From Paracoccaceae bacterium (GTDB taxonomy: Bacteria > Pseudomonadota > Alphaproteobacteria > Rhodobacterales > Rhodobacteraceae): a DNA stretch of 6,227 nt. The notes under the pieces were generated by a model. It was not told where the DNA came from, searched no databases, and was given only the letters and a program-made list of their open reading frames with translations. The DNA lies in the NCBI GenBank assembly GCA_002400675.1, contig NVQY01000016.1, forward strand, positions 1 to 6,227. The letters are read 5' to 3'. Position numbers and translations under genes: made by a program. The stretch's first letter is position 1, and each line of letters opens with the position of its first letter. This document shows positions 1 to 6,214 of the stretch, piece after piece.

Positions 1-510
1 TGCCATGCCGCCCAGCGACCCGCTGCCCACACAAGACCCGTGATAGGCATTGTGACGACTGATGATGATCGCCTTGTCCGGCTTGCCCTTGTTGGCCCAA
101 TAGGTGCGTACCATGCGAATATTGGTGTCGTTCGCCTCGGACCCGGAACTGGCAAAGAAGGTGTGGTTCAGATCACCCGGCGCCAGTTCGGCAATCTTGG
201 CCGCCAGCGCGATCACCGGCGCGTGCGAGGTCTGAAAGAACGTGTTGTAATACGGCAATTCCCGCATCTGCCGCGCCGCCACCTCGGCCAGTTCGTCGCG
301 GCCATAGCCGATGTTGACGCACCACAGCCCGGCCATGCCGTCAAGGATCTGCTCACCTTCGCTGTCGGTCAGGTAAATCCCGCTGGCCCGCGTGATGATG
401 CGCGCGCCCTTGCTCGCCAGTTCGTTTCCGGCAGTAAACGGGTGCATGTGATGCGCAGCGTCCAGCGCCTGAAGTTCGGCTGTGGGCATGTGATTGGTAA
501 TCGCGGGCAT
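1..510 (-). CDS. class III PLP-dependent omega-aminotransferase, SpuC-like, 3' end outside window
   Basis: This is the N-terminal part (170 codons, open at the left edge) of a fold-type I, class III aminotransferase. Such enzymes move an amino group from a primary amine or omega-amino acid to pyruvate using pyridoxal phosphate, in the cytoplasm. Visible hallmarks are GLWCVNIGYGR at residues 61-71 (typical of omega-transaminases, with the Trp that lines the substrate pocket), SSGSEAND at 121-128 (binds the PLP phosphate) and AYHG at 155-158 (the Tyr stacks on the PLP ring). The catalytic lysine would lie in the missing part. The ATG at 510 is preceded by GAGGAG at 519-524, with an 8-nt spacer. 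Divergence from a putrescine ABC transporter suggests a putrescine or polyamine:pyruvate transaminase (SpuC type). Beta-alanine or another omega-amino acid substrate remains possible. The family call is firm; the substrate is inferred from context. Confidence 0.93.
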   Translation of the reverse strand, partial: MPAITNHMPTAELQALDAAHHMHPFTAGNELASKGARIITRASGIYLTDSEGEQILDGMAGLWCVNIGYGRDELAEVAARQMRELPYYNTFFQTSHAPVIALAAKIAELAPGDLNHTFFASSGSEANDTNIRMVRTYWANKGKPDKAIIISRHNAYHGSCVGSGSLGGMA

Positions 511-542
511 TGTGAATTCTCCTCAAATCGCGGTTGAGGGCA

Positions 543-570
543 ACAATATGATCAAATTATTCAGAGTCAA
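543..570 (-). promoter_or_regulatory. candidate sigma70-type promoter for the aminotransferase
   Basis: Read on the minus strand, a -35 box TTGACT (565-570) is followed after 16 bp by a -10 box TATTGT (543-548). Transcription would start near 536, about 12 nt before the GAGGAG ribosome binding site at 519-524, giving a short leader of roughly 26 nt. The palindrome at 546-557 overlaps the -10 box and the spacer, so a protein bound there would block RNA polymerase. The promoter is a motif call only. Confidence 0.5.
546..557. promoter_or_regulatory. imperfect palindrome, candidate operator copy 1
   Basis: The 12-mer ATATGATCAAAT is one base away from the perfect palindrome ATTTGATCAAAT. It sits across the spacer and -10 box of the leftward promoter. 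The run TGATCAAAT recurs exactly at 818-826 upstream of potF. A shared dyad in two divergent promoters fits a local transcription factor controlling both units. I cannot name the regulator, and none is encoded in the window. Confidence 0.4.
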
Positions 571-722
571 TCGAATCAGTCACCAAATCCGGTTCTGCGC
601 CAATCCCCAAGGCGGCTTGCCCCATGTCATCTGGATGCACGACAAGGGACAGTCGCGGCACATCCGCGCGGCTTTTTGCGCATAAACGTGTAAAATCAAC
701 ACTTACAGCCCATTTGGTGGCC

Positions 723-750
723 CTGTTTTCAACGGGAAACCATGTATAAT
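723..750 (+). promoter_or_regulatory. candidate distal potF promoter with consensus -10 box
   Basis: A perfect TATAAT lies at 745-750. The best -35 match at 16 bp spacing is poor (CTGTTT, 723-728), so this promoter may depend on an activator. It would start near 757 and give a leader of about 114 nt that includes the downstream palindrome and hairpin. The imperfect dyad at 725-740 covers its -35 region. Confidence 0.4.
725..740. promoter_or_regulatory. imperfect palindrome over the -35 region of the distal potF promoter
   Basis: GTTTTC (725-730) and GGAAAC (735-740) are inverted arms with one mismatch (G-T) around a 4-nt centre. The site ends 4 bp before the consensus TATAAT, where an activator or repressor could act. 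It is short and could be chance. Confidence 0.2.
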
Positions 751-773
751 ACGGCTATGGCGAAATTAGAGTT

Positions 774-801
774 TTGACAGAACGAACATATCCGCTATTG
801 A
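774..801 (+). promoter_or_regulatory. candidate proximal potF promoter with consensus -35 box
   Basis: A perfect TTGACA (774-779) is followed after 16 bp by TATTGA (796-801), a weak -10 box that lacks the conserved final T. Transcription would begin near 808, so the palindrome at 815-826 would lie just downstream of the start, a usual repressor position. It could work in tandem with the distal promoter or be a chance -35 match. Confidence 0.35.
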
Positions 802-814
802 TCGGGGCGGCATA

Positions 815-826
815 ACTTGATCAAAT
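815..826. promoter_or_regulatory. imperfect palindrome, candidate operator copy 2
   Basis: The 12-mer ACTTGATCAAAT differs by one base from the perfect dyad ATTTGATCAAAT and contains the perfect 8-mer TTGATCAA. It shares the run TGATCAAAT with the copy at 546-557 in the same orientation; the two centres are 269 bp apart. It lies between the proximal potF promoter and the potF start. Confidence 0.4.
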
Positions 827-834
827 ATAAATGC

Positions 835-850
835 ACCGGGACCACCCGGT
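835..850 (+). promoter_or_regulatory. perfect stem-loop in the potF leader
   Basis: ACCGGG (835-840) and CCCGGT (845-850) form a perfect 6-bp GC-rich stem around the 4-nt loop ACCA. The hairpin ends 6 nt before the AAGGGAG ribosome binding site (857-863). It could protect the 5' end of the mRNA or tune access of ribosomes. It has no U tract, so it is not a terminator. Confidence 0.45.
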
Positions 851-870
851 ACGCCCAAGGGAGAGACTTG

Positions 871-1956
871 ATGAAAATTCAAACGCTGACACTGACTGCG
901 GTACTGGCATTTGCCAGCGCGACCGCCTTCGCCGAAGAAGTTCGGGTTTATAACTGGTCGGACTACATCGACGAAGAACTGCTGACCAAGTTTCAGGAAG
1001 AAACCGGCATCGACCTGATCTATGACGTATTCGACAGCAACGAGGTGCTGGAAACCAAGATGCTGGCCGGCGGGTCGGGCTATGACGTGGTGGTGCCATC
1101 GGGCACCTTCCTCAGCCGTCAGATCGTCGCCGGGGCGTTCCAGAAACTGGATATGTCCAAGCTGCCCAACGCGGTCAACCTCTGGGATGTGATCAAGGAC
1201 CGCACCGAACAATACGACCCCGACAACGCCTATTCGATCAACTACATGTGGGGCACCACGGGCATCGGCGTGAACGTCGGCAAGGTTGCCGCAGCCTTGG
1301 GTGACGATGCGCCGATTGATTCGCTGGCGCTGATCTTTGATCCGGCCAACATGGAAAAACTGGCCGATTGCGGTGTGTATTTCCTTGACGCTCCAACCGA
1401 AATGATCCCCGCCGCGCTGGCGTATCTGGGCGAAGACCCCGACAGCAAGGACCCGGAGGTCATCGCCAAAACCGAAGCGGTCCTGACCGCCGTGCGCCCC
1501 TATGTGCAGAAATTCAACTCAAGCGAATACATCAACGCCTTGGCCAACGGCGACATCTGCGTGGCGTTCGGCTGGTCCGGTGACATCCTTCAGGCGCGTG
1601 ACCGCGCGGACGAGGCCGAAAACGGCGTCGAAATCGCCTATAACGCCCCCAAGGAAGGCGCGTTGATGTGGTTTGACCAAATGGCCATCCCGGTAGACGC
1701 CCCCAACCCCGATGGCGCGCATAAATTCCTGAATTTCATTCTGGATGCGGCCAACATGGCGGCGGCTTCGAACTATGTCTATTACGCCAACGGCAATCTG
1801 GCGAGCCAGCCAATGCTGGAAGAGGACGTGATCAACGACCCGGCGATCTATCCCAACGCCGACACCATCAAGAACCTCTATACCACCACCTCCTACGACG
1901 TGAAAACCCAGCGCAAGGTGACGCGCCTGTGGACCAAGATCAAGTCGGGCACCTGA
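871..1956 (+). CDS. potF: periplasmic putrescine-binding protein PotF
   Basis: This 361-residue substrate-binding protein captures putrescine in the periplasm and delivers it to PotGHI. Residues 1-21 are a signal peptide with a Lys near the N-terminus, a hydrophobic core and an AFA cleavage site before EE, leaving about 340 mature residues. Compared with E. coli PotF from memory, the ligand contacts are kept: NWSDYI at 28-33 (W29, D31), S77, E177, GWSGD at 234-238 (W235, D238), D269 and Y305. W267 stands where I recall PotF having Phe and PotD having Trp. The start is the ATG at 871, with AAGGGAG at 857-863. An in-frame TTG at 817 would add 18 residues ahead of the signal peptide and lacks a ribosome site. 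The gene is followed by a strong terminator. Family assignment is secure; putrescine preference over spermidine is likely but unproven. Confidence 0.95.
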   Translation: MKIQTLTLTAVLAFASATAFAEEVRVYNWSDYIDEELLTKFQEETGIDLIYDVFDSNEVLETKMLAGGSGYDVVVPSGTFLSRQIVAGAFQKLDMSKLPNAVNLWDVIKDRTEQYDPDNAYSINYMWGTTGIGVNVGKVAAALGDDAPIDSLALIFDPANMEKLADCGVYFLDAPTEMIPAALAYLGEDPDSKDPEVIAKTEAVLTAVRPYVQKFNSSEYINALANGDICVAFGWSGDILQARDRADEAENGVEIAYNAPKEGALMWFDQMAIPVDAPNPDGAHKFLNFILDAANMAAASNYVYYANGNLASQPMLEEDVINDPAIYPNADTIKNLYTTTSYDVKTQRKVTRLWTKIKSGT

Positions 1957-1970
1957 TCCGGCAGACCAAC

Positions 1971-1998
1971 AAAGGCGGGCCATCGGGTCCGCCTTTTT
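1971..1998 (+). terminator. intrinsic terminator between potF and potG
   Basis: The arms 1971-1981 and 1986-1996 pair over 11 positions, with one internal G-U pair, around the loop ATCG. The last stem bases run into a T tract (1994-1998). The hairpin begins 15 nt after the potF stop. Because potG has no strong promoter of its own, this probably acts as a partial terminator: most transcripts carry only potF and a fraction read through into potGHI, so binding protein exceeds membrane complex. Confidence 0.85.
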
Positions 1999-2002
1999 CC
2001 AT

Positions 2003-2031
2003 TTGGTACAAAACCGAACAAGTCCTAAATC
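2003..2031 (+). promoter_or_regulatory. weak candidate promoter upstream of potG
   Basis: TTGGTA (2003-2008) and TAAATC (2026-2031) are separated by 17 bp and could form a weak sigma70-type promoter just after the terminator, starting near 2038. The -10 match is poor (3 of 6), so read-through from potF is at least as likely a source of potG mRNA. Confidence 0.2.
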
Positions 2032-2047
2032 GACCCGGTACAAAACC
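2005..2047 (+). repeat. 11-bp direct repeat pair in the potG leader
   Basis: GGTACAAAACC occurs at 2005-2015 and again, exactly, at 2037-2047. The 32-bp period is about three helical turns. The surrounding stretch from about 2000 to 2074 is rich in A and C and poor in G on the plus strand, hence probably unstructured as RNA. It could bind a protein dimer as DNA, or an sRNA with Hfq or Rho as RNA. No function can be assigned from sequence alone. Confidence 0.5.
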
Positions 2048-2086
2048 AACCAAAACAAAATCGATCAGAACAAAGTGGGGCCTGTC

Positions 2087-3214
2087 TTGCAATCAACTGA
2101 ATTCGCGCCTTGGAACGACCCGACCGAAAAACCCCTGATCCGGTTTCGCAACGTCACCAAACGGTTCGGCGATTTTGTCGCCATCAACGACCTGACGCTG
2201 GACATCTACGAACAGGAATTCTTTGCGCTGCTTGGCCCCTCGGGCTGTGGCAAAACCACGCTGATGCGGATGCTGGCCGGGTTTGAAACCCCCAGCGAAG
2301 GCCAGATCGAACTGTCCGGTCAGGACATCGTGCCGGTGCCGCCCAACAAACGCGCCGTCAACATGATGTTCCAGTCCTACGCGCTGTTTCCGCACCTGTC
2401 GATCTGGGACAACATCGCCTTTGGCCTGCGTCGGTCCCCCATGTCCAAACCCGATATCAAAGCCCGCGTCGAAGAGATGCTGAAACTCACCCGGCTGGAA
2501 AAATTCGCCCACCGCAAACCGCACCAGATTTCCGGTGGCCAACGCCAACGTGTGGCGTTGGCGCGCTCGCTTGCCAAGGCACCCAAGCTGTTGTTGCTGG
2601 ACGAACCCATGGGCGCGCTGGACAAAAAGCTGCGTCAGGAAACCCAGTTCGAACTGATGGATATTCAGGAAAAGACCGGCACCACCTTTGTGATCGTCAC
2701 CCATGATCAGGAAGAAGCGATGACCGTCGCCAGCCGCGTTGCCGTGATGGACGAGGGTTGTTTGATCCAGGTCTCCACCCCCGACCGTATTTATGAGTCG
2801 CCAAATTCCGTCTATGTCGCTGATTTCATTGGTGATGTTAACATCATCAAAGGCACCGCCAAGGCGCAGGGCGATGACCTCTATCAGGTGAACTGGTCCG
2901 ACGGCATGCCGCCTCTGAACGCGACATCGGAAACGGATTTCTCTGACGGGCAAACCTGTCATCTGGCGATCCGCCCGGAAAAGGTGGCGATTTCGGCCGA
3001 CAAACCCGATGGGGCCGACAACGCGGTGCAGGGCAAAATCCTTGATATCGCCTATCTTGGCAACCTTTCGACCTATCACGTCGAACTGACCTCGGGTGTG
3101 ATCATCAAGGCGCAAACGTCGAACACGCGGCGCATTTCACGCCGCAGCTTTACATGGGAAGACCCGGTCTGGCTGTCATGGACCGCCACCGCCGGCGTCC
3201 TGTTGGTGAACTGA
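2087..3214 (+). CDS. potG: putrescine ABC transporter ATP-binding protein PotG
   Basis: The cytoplasmic ATPase of the importer, 375 residues from the chosen start (I recall E. coli PotG as about the same length). The nucleotide-binding domain shows Walker A GPSGCGKTT at 50-58, Q-loop Q96, signature SGGQ at 149-152, Walker B LLLLDEP at 168-174, the D-loop around ALD at 177-179 and switch His206. The C-terminal part is a TOBE_2 regulatory domain with RPEK at 296-299. No in-frame ATG occurs before Walker A, so the start must be non-ATG. TTG at 2087, preceded by GTGGGG at 2075-2080, gives the N-terminus MQSTEFAPW, which looks right for the family. GTG at 2075 and TTG at 2003 are alternatives. It follows potF after a terminator, and its stop overlaps the potH start by one base. 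Confidence 0.94.
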   Translation: MQSTEFAPWNDPTEKPLIRFRNVTKRFGDFVAINDLTLDIYEQEFFALLGPSGCGKTTLMRMLAGFETPSEGQIELSGQDIVPVPPNKRAVNMMFQSYALFPHLSIWDNIAFGLRRSPMSKPDIKARVEEMLKLTRLEKFAHRKPHQISGGQRQRVALARSLAKAPKLLLLDEPMGALDKKLRQETQFELMDIQEKTGTTFVIVTHDQEEAMTVASRVAVMDEGCLIQVSTPDRIYESPNSVYVADFIGDVNIIKGTAKAQGDDLYQVNWSDGMPPLNATSETDFSDGQTCHLAIRPEKVAISADKPDGADNAVQGKILDIAYLGNLSTYHVELTSGVIIKAQTSNTRRISRRSFTWEDPVWLSWTATAGVLLVN

Positions 3215-4095
3215 TGCGGCGGTTCGTCCTGATCGCCGTCCCGTATGCTTGGCTGGTGGCGCTGTTTCTGGTGCCCTTCCTGATCGTCCTGAAAATCTCA
3301 TTGTCGGACACGGCGCTGGCGATCCCGCCCTATGTGCCCAAGTTCGAATGGGCCGAAGGCATCATGGCCTTTCTGCGCCAGCTTGATTTCGAAAACTTCA
3401 TCTTTCTGACCGAAGATAACCTGTATTGGAAAGCCTACCTTTCCAGCCTGCAAATCGCCACGATCTCTACTATTCTGACCCTGATGGTCGGCTATCCCAT
3501 CGCTTACGGCATGGCCCGCGCCCCGGCCGAATGGCGCCCGACCCTGATGATGCTGATCATCCTGCCATTCTGGACCTCGTTCCTGATCCGGGTTTACGCG
3601 TGGATGGGCATCCTCAGCCAGGAAGGCTTCCTGAACCAGTTCCTGCTGTGGACCGGCATCATCAACGAACCGTTAACCATCATCAACACCAACACCGCCG
3701 TCTATATCGGCATCGTTTACACCTACCTGCCGTTCATGATCCTGCCGATTTATGCCGCGCTTGACCGCATGGACGGATCATTGATCGAAGCCGCCGAGGA
3801 TCTGGGCTGTTCGCGCCTCATGGCGTTCTGGCTGGTGACGATCCCCCTGTCGAAAAACGGCATCATTGCAGGCAGCTTTCTGGTGTTCATCCCGGCGCTT
3901 GGCGAATTCGTCATCCCCTCGCTTTTGGGCGGCTCTCGCACGCTGATGATCGGCAAAGTCCTGTGGGAGGAGTTCTTTTCCAACCGCGACTGGCCGGTGG
4001 CAAGTGCTGTCGCGGTGATCCTGTTGCTGATCCTCGTGGTGCCCATCGTACTGTTCCAGCGCAACCAGCAAAAACAAGCCGAGGCTGAATCATGA
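3214..4095 (+). CDS. potH: putrescine ABC transporter permease PotH
   Basis: A 293-residue inner-membrane permease that pairs with PotI to form the translocation path. Hydrophobic segments are visible near residues 4-27, 74-100, 109-132, 161-184, 214-237 and 261-282, the six expected. The cytoplasmic EAA loop that docks on the ATPase is at 192-211, starting EAAEDLG and ending in IP. A polar periplasmic stretch (about 31-73) follows the first helix, as in PotB/PotH proteins. The start ATG overlaps the potG stop as TGATG. An upstream in-frame ATG at 3154 would add 20 hydrophilic residues inside potG and is rejected. No strong ribosome site is seen, so coupling to potG translation is likely. The tail is Gln- and Glu-rich and cytoplasmic. 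Confidence 0.95.
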   Translation: MRRFVLIAVPYAWLVALFLVPFLIVLKISLSDTALAIPPYVPKFEWAEGIMAFLRQLDFENFIFLTEDNLYWKAYLSSLQIATISTILTLMVGYPIAYGMARAPAEWRPTLMMLIILPFWTSFLIRVYAWMGILSQEGFLNQFLLWTGIINEPLTIINTNTAVYIGIVYTYLPFMILPIYAALDRMDGSLIEAAEDLGCSRLMAFWLVTIPLSKNGIIAGSFLVFIPALGEFVIPSLLGGSRTLMIGKVLWEEFFSNRDWPVASAVAVILLLILVVPIVLFQRNQQKQAEAES

Positions 4096-4907
4096 TGCGT
4101 CTTAGCTGGTTCAATGTGGTGTCGCTGACCCTTGGGTTCGCGTTCCTTTACATCCCGATGATCATTCTGGTGATCTACAGTTTCAACGCCGGCAAACTGG
4201 TGACGGTCTGGTCCGGGTTTTCAACCAAATGGTACGGCGAACTGACCCAGAACGAAGCGTTTCTGAACGCCGCATGGGTCACCTTGAAAGTGGCGGTGGT
4301 GTCATCAACCTTTGCAACGGTTCTGGGCACGATGGCGGCCTATGTGCTGGTGCGTGCCGGGCGCTTTACCGGGCGGACGCTGTTTTCCGGCATGATCTAC
4401 GCGCCTCTGGTCATGCCCGAAGTGATCACCGGCCTGTCGCTATTACTGTTGTTCATCGGCATCGGGCTGGACCGGGGAATCGTCACCATCGTTCTGGCAC
4501 ACACAACGTTTTCAATGTGTTACGTGTCGGTGGTCGTGTCATCCCGACTGGTCACCTTCGATCAATCCCTCGAAGAGGCCGCCCTTGATCTGGGTTGCTC
4601 CCCGATAGAGGCCTTCCGGCTGGTGACCCTGCCAATCATCGCGCCCGCGGTGATTTCTGGCTGGTTGCTGGCGTTCACCTTGTCGCTGGACGATCTGGTG
4701 ATCGCCTCGTTCACCTCGGGACCGTCCGCCACCACCTTGCCGATCAAGATATATTCGGCCGTTCGATTGGGCGTCAGCCCGGAAATCAACGCGCTTTCGA
4801 CCATCATGATTGCCATCGTGACGGTCGGGGTGATTTCCGCCTCGCTTGTGTCCAAACGCAATCTGGTACGGCAAAAACGCGAAATGCAGGCGGCGGAACG
4901 GGCATAA
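4092..4907 (+). CDS. potI: putrescine ABC transporter permease PotI
   Basis: A 271-residue second permease of the PotC/PotI type. Hydrophobic helices lie near residues 8-30, 62-88, 97-125, 129-152, 183-205 and 233-255. The EAA loop is at 162-181, starting EAALDLG and ending in LP. The motif SLDDLVIASF at 198-207 is typical of PotI/PotC permeases. The ATG at 4092 overlaps the potH stop by four bases (ATGA), with GAGG at 4081-4084 seven bases ahead. A second ATG directly follows and could serve instead. Its C-terminal tail is basic and cytoplasmic. Together with PotF, PotG and PotH it completes a full importer. Confidence 0.95.
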   Translation: MMRLSWFNVVSLTLGFAFLYIPMIILVIYSFNAGKLVTVWSGFSTKWYGELTQNEAFLNAAWVTLKVAVVSSTFATVLGTMAAYVLVRAGRFTGRTLFSGMIYAPLVMPEVITGLSLLLLFIGIGLDRGIVTIVLAHTTFSMCYVSVVVSSRLVTFDQSLEEAALDLGCSPIEAFRLVTLPIIAPAVISGWLLAFTLSLDDLVIASFTSGPSATTLPIKIYSAVRLGVSPEINALSTIMIAIVTVGVISASLVSKRNLVRQKREMQAAERA

Positions 4908-6214
4908 TGCGGCGTGTTTTTTCCGATTTCGCCTATGGCCCCGGCCCCCGTGCAGGGTGCTGGTGGGACGAAACAATTGCCGCACCGGACTGGCCGCACC
5001 TGCAAGGGGATCAAACCGTTGATGTGGCCATTATCGGCGGCGGTTTTACCGGCATGTCCGCGGCATTGCATCTGGCCGAGGCGGGCGCATCCGTTGCCTT
5101 GCTTGAGGCGCAAACACCCGGTTGGGGCGCATCGGGGCGCAACGGAGGTTTCTGCTGTCTGGGCGGTGCCCGCCTGAGCGAACAAGCGATGGCCCGGCAA
5201 TATGGTGAAAGCTCGGCCAACGAATACTGGCAGACCGAACGGGACGCCGTTGACCTTGTGGATGGGGTGCTGACCCGGTTAAATCTGGACGTTGATCGCC
5301 ATTCGCAAGGCGAAACTCAACTGGCGCATAATGCCCGCGCAATGGACGGCTTGCGCCGCAAGGCGGGCACGGATGGCGTCCTGACAGAAGCCGCTGATCT
5401 GGCGGACCAAGGGCTGAACGGCCCGTTCCATGGCGCGCTGACAACGCCGGTTGGATTTGGACTGAACCCGCGAAAATATCTGTTTGGCCTTGCAGTGGCG
5501 GCCGTAAAAGCGGGCGCGCAGCTATTCCAGAACAGCCCGGTCGAGGCACTTGGGCGCAGGCAAAAAGGCCATATCGTACGGACTGCACAGGGGCGCGTGT
5601 TCTGCGATACCGTGCTGATTGCCACCAATGGATATTCAAGCGACGACCTGCCGGAATGGCTTTCGGCGCGGTACATGCCGACCCAATCCGCCGTTCTGGT
5701 AACCCGGCCTCTGACGGATGGTGAACTGACGGCGCAAGGCTGGACCAGCGACCAGATGGCCTATGACACACGCAACCTGCTGCATTATTTCCGCCTGATG
5801 CCTGATCGCCGGTTCCTGTTTGGCATGCGCGGCGGATTGCTGTCCTCGGCCTGGTCCGAACGCCGTGTAAACGCCCGCGTCCGCGCCGATTTCGAAGCGA
5901 TGTTCCCGGCGTGGAAAGGTGTGGACTCTCCCAATCACTGGTCCGGCATGGTGTGTCTGTCCCGCAACCAAGTGCCCTTTGTCGGCCCGGTCCCCGCGCG
6001 ACCGGGAATGTTCGCCGGCCTCGCCTATCACGGCAACGGAGTCGCCATGGGCAGCTATTGCGGCCGGTTACTTGGCGATCTCGCGCTGGGCCGCACACCA
6101 ATCGGGCGATACCCGACACCGATGCGCCATCAGATGGGACAATTCCCGTTTGGACGCGCGCGCCGGATTGTGTTGCCACCGCTTTACGCGTGGTTAAAAT
6201 TGCTGGATATCTAG
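4907..6214 (+). CDS. FAD-dependent oxidoreductase (DAO family), PuuB-like amine oxidase
   Basis: A 435-residue flavoprotein of the D-amino-acid oxidase superfamily (PF01266). The FAD Rossmann motif is GGGFTG at 44-49, with E68 at the end of the second strand positioned to bind the ribose. GASGRNGG at 74-81 is the usual DAO signature, and a C-terminal FAD segment around YHGNGVAMGS (374-383) completes the fold. Size and N-terminal layout resemble E. coli PuuB, gamma-glutamylputrescine oxidase, which makes the aldehyde plus H2O2 and ammonia. Co-transcription with a putrescine importer supports an amine substrate. The ATG at 4907 overlaps the potI stop as TAATG. The open frame continues upstream into potI and has no better start. 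No signal peptide is seen, so it is cytoplasmic. PuuB, another gamma-glutamyl-amine oxidase or a different secondary amine oxidase cannot be told apart here. Confidence 0.88.
   Translation: MRRVFSDFAYGPGPRAGCWWDETIAAPDWPHLQGDQTVDVAIIGGGFTGMSAALHLAEAGASVALLEAQTPGWGASGRNGGFCCLGGARLSEQAMARQYGESSANEYWQTERDAVDLVDGVLTRLNLDVDRHSQGETQLAHNARAMDGLRRKAGTDGVLTEAADLADQGLNGPFHGALTTPVGFGLNPRKYLFGLAVAAVKAGAQLFQNSPVEALGRRQKGHIVRTAQGRVFCDTVLIATNGYSSDDLPEWLSARYMPTQSAVLVTRPLTDGELTAQGWTSDQMAYDTRNLLHYFRLMPDRRFLFGMRGGLLSSAWSERRVNARVRADFEAMFPAWKGVDSPNHWSGMVCLSRNQVPFVGPVPARPGMFAGLAYHGNGVAMGSYCGRLLGDLALGRTPIGRYPTPMRHQMGQFPFGRARRIVLPPLYAWLKLLDI

Larger units (their letters stand above)
511..870. other. divergent intergenic control region without a gene
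   Basis: These 360 bases separate the leftward aminotransferase from the rightward potF, and I see no credible gene in them. A 63-codon open frame at 494-685 has no ribosome binding site and resembles nothing I know. The region holds one candidate leftward promoter (543-570), two candidate rightward promoters (723-750 and 774-801), two copies of an imperfect 12-bp palindrome (546-557 and 815-826), an imperfect palindrome at 725-740 and a leader hairpin at 835-850. It is clearly more AT-rich than the flanking genes, as expected of a control region. Confidence 0.8.

Noticed and set aside
40..537. 165-codon plus-strand open frame opposite the aminotransferase
   Set aside because: The minus strand encodes a clear class III aminotransferase with PLP motifs over the same bases.
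654..677. CGCGG/CCGCG hairpin followed by TTTTT, resembling a terminator
   Set aside because: The stem is only 5 bp, the T run begins 4 nt after it, and no gene ends upstream on that strand.
494..685. 63-codon open frame in the intergenic region
   Set aside because: It overlaps the aminotransferase start and promoter, lacks a ribosome binding site and shows no recognisable protein features.
581..719. Inverted copies of CACCAAAT (581-588 and 712-719)
   Set aside because: The core ACCAAAT also appears inside potF and potI coding sequence, so the match is not specific to the control region.
817..824. TTGATCAA read as an FNR/Anr box
   Set aside because: An FNR box needs TTGAT-N4-ATCAA; the half-sites here overlap with no 4-bp gap.
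817..870. Upstream in-frame TTG start for potF
   Set aside because: It would place 18 polar residues before a proper signal peptide; ATG 871 has a good ribosome site.
2093..3115. 340-codon open frame antisense to potG
   Set aside because: It mirrors almost all of potG, as happens in GC-rich coding DNA; no ribosome site or recognisable domain was seen, and potG on the other strand is unmistakable.
5046..6179. 377-codon open frame antisense to the FAD oxidoreductase
   Set aside because: The composition is Arg-, Pro- and Gly-rich low-meaning sequence typical of an antisense shadow; the sense gene has clear FAD motifs.
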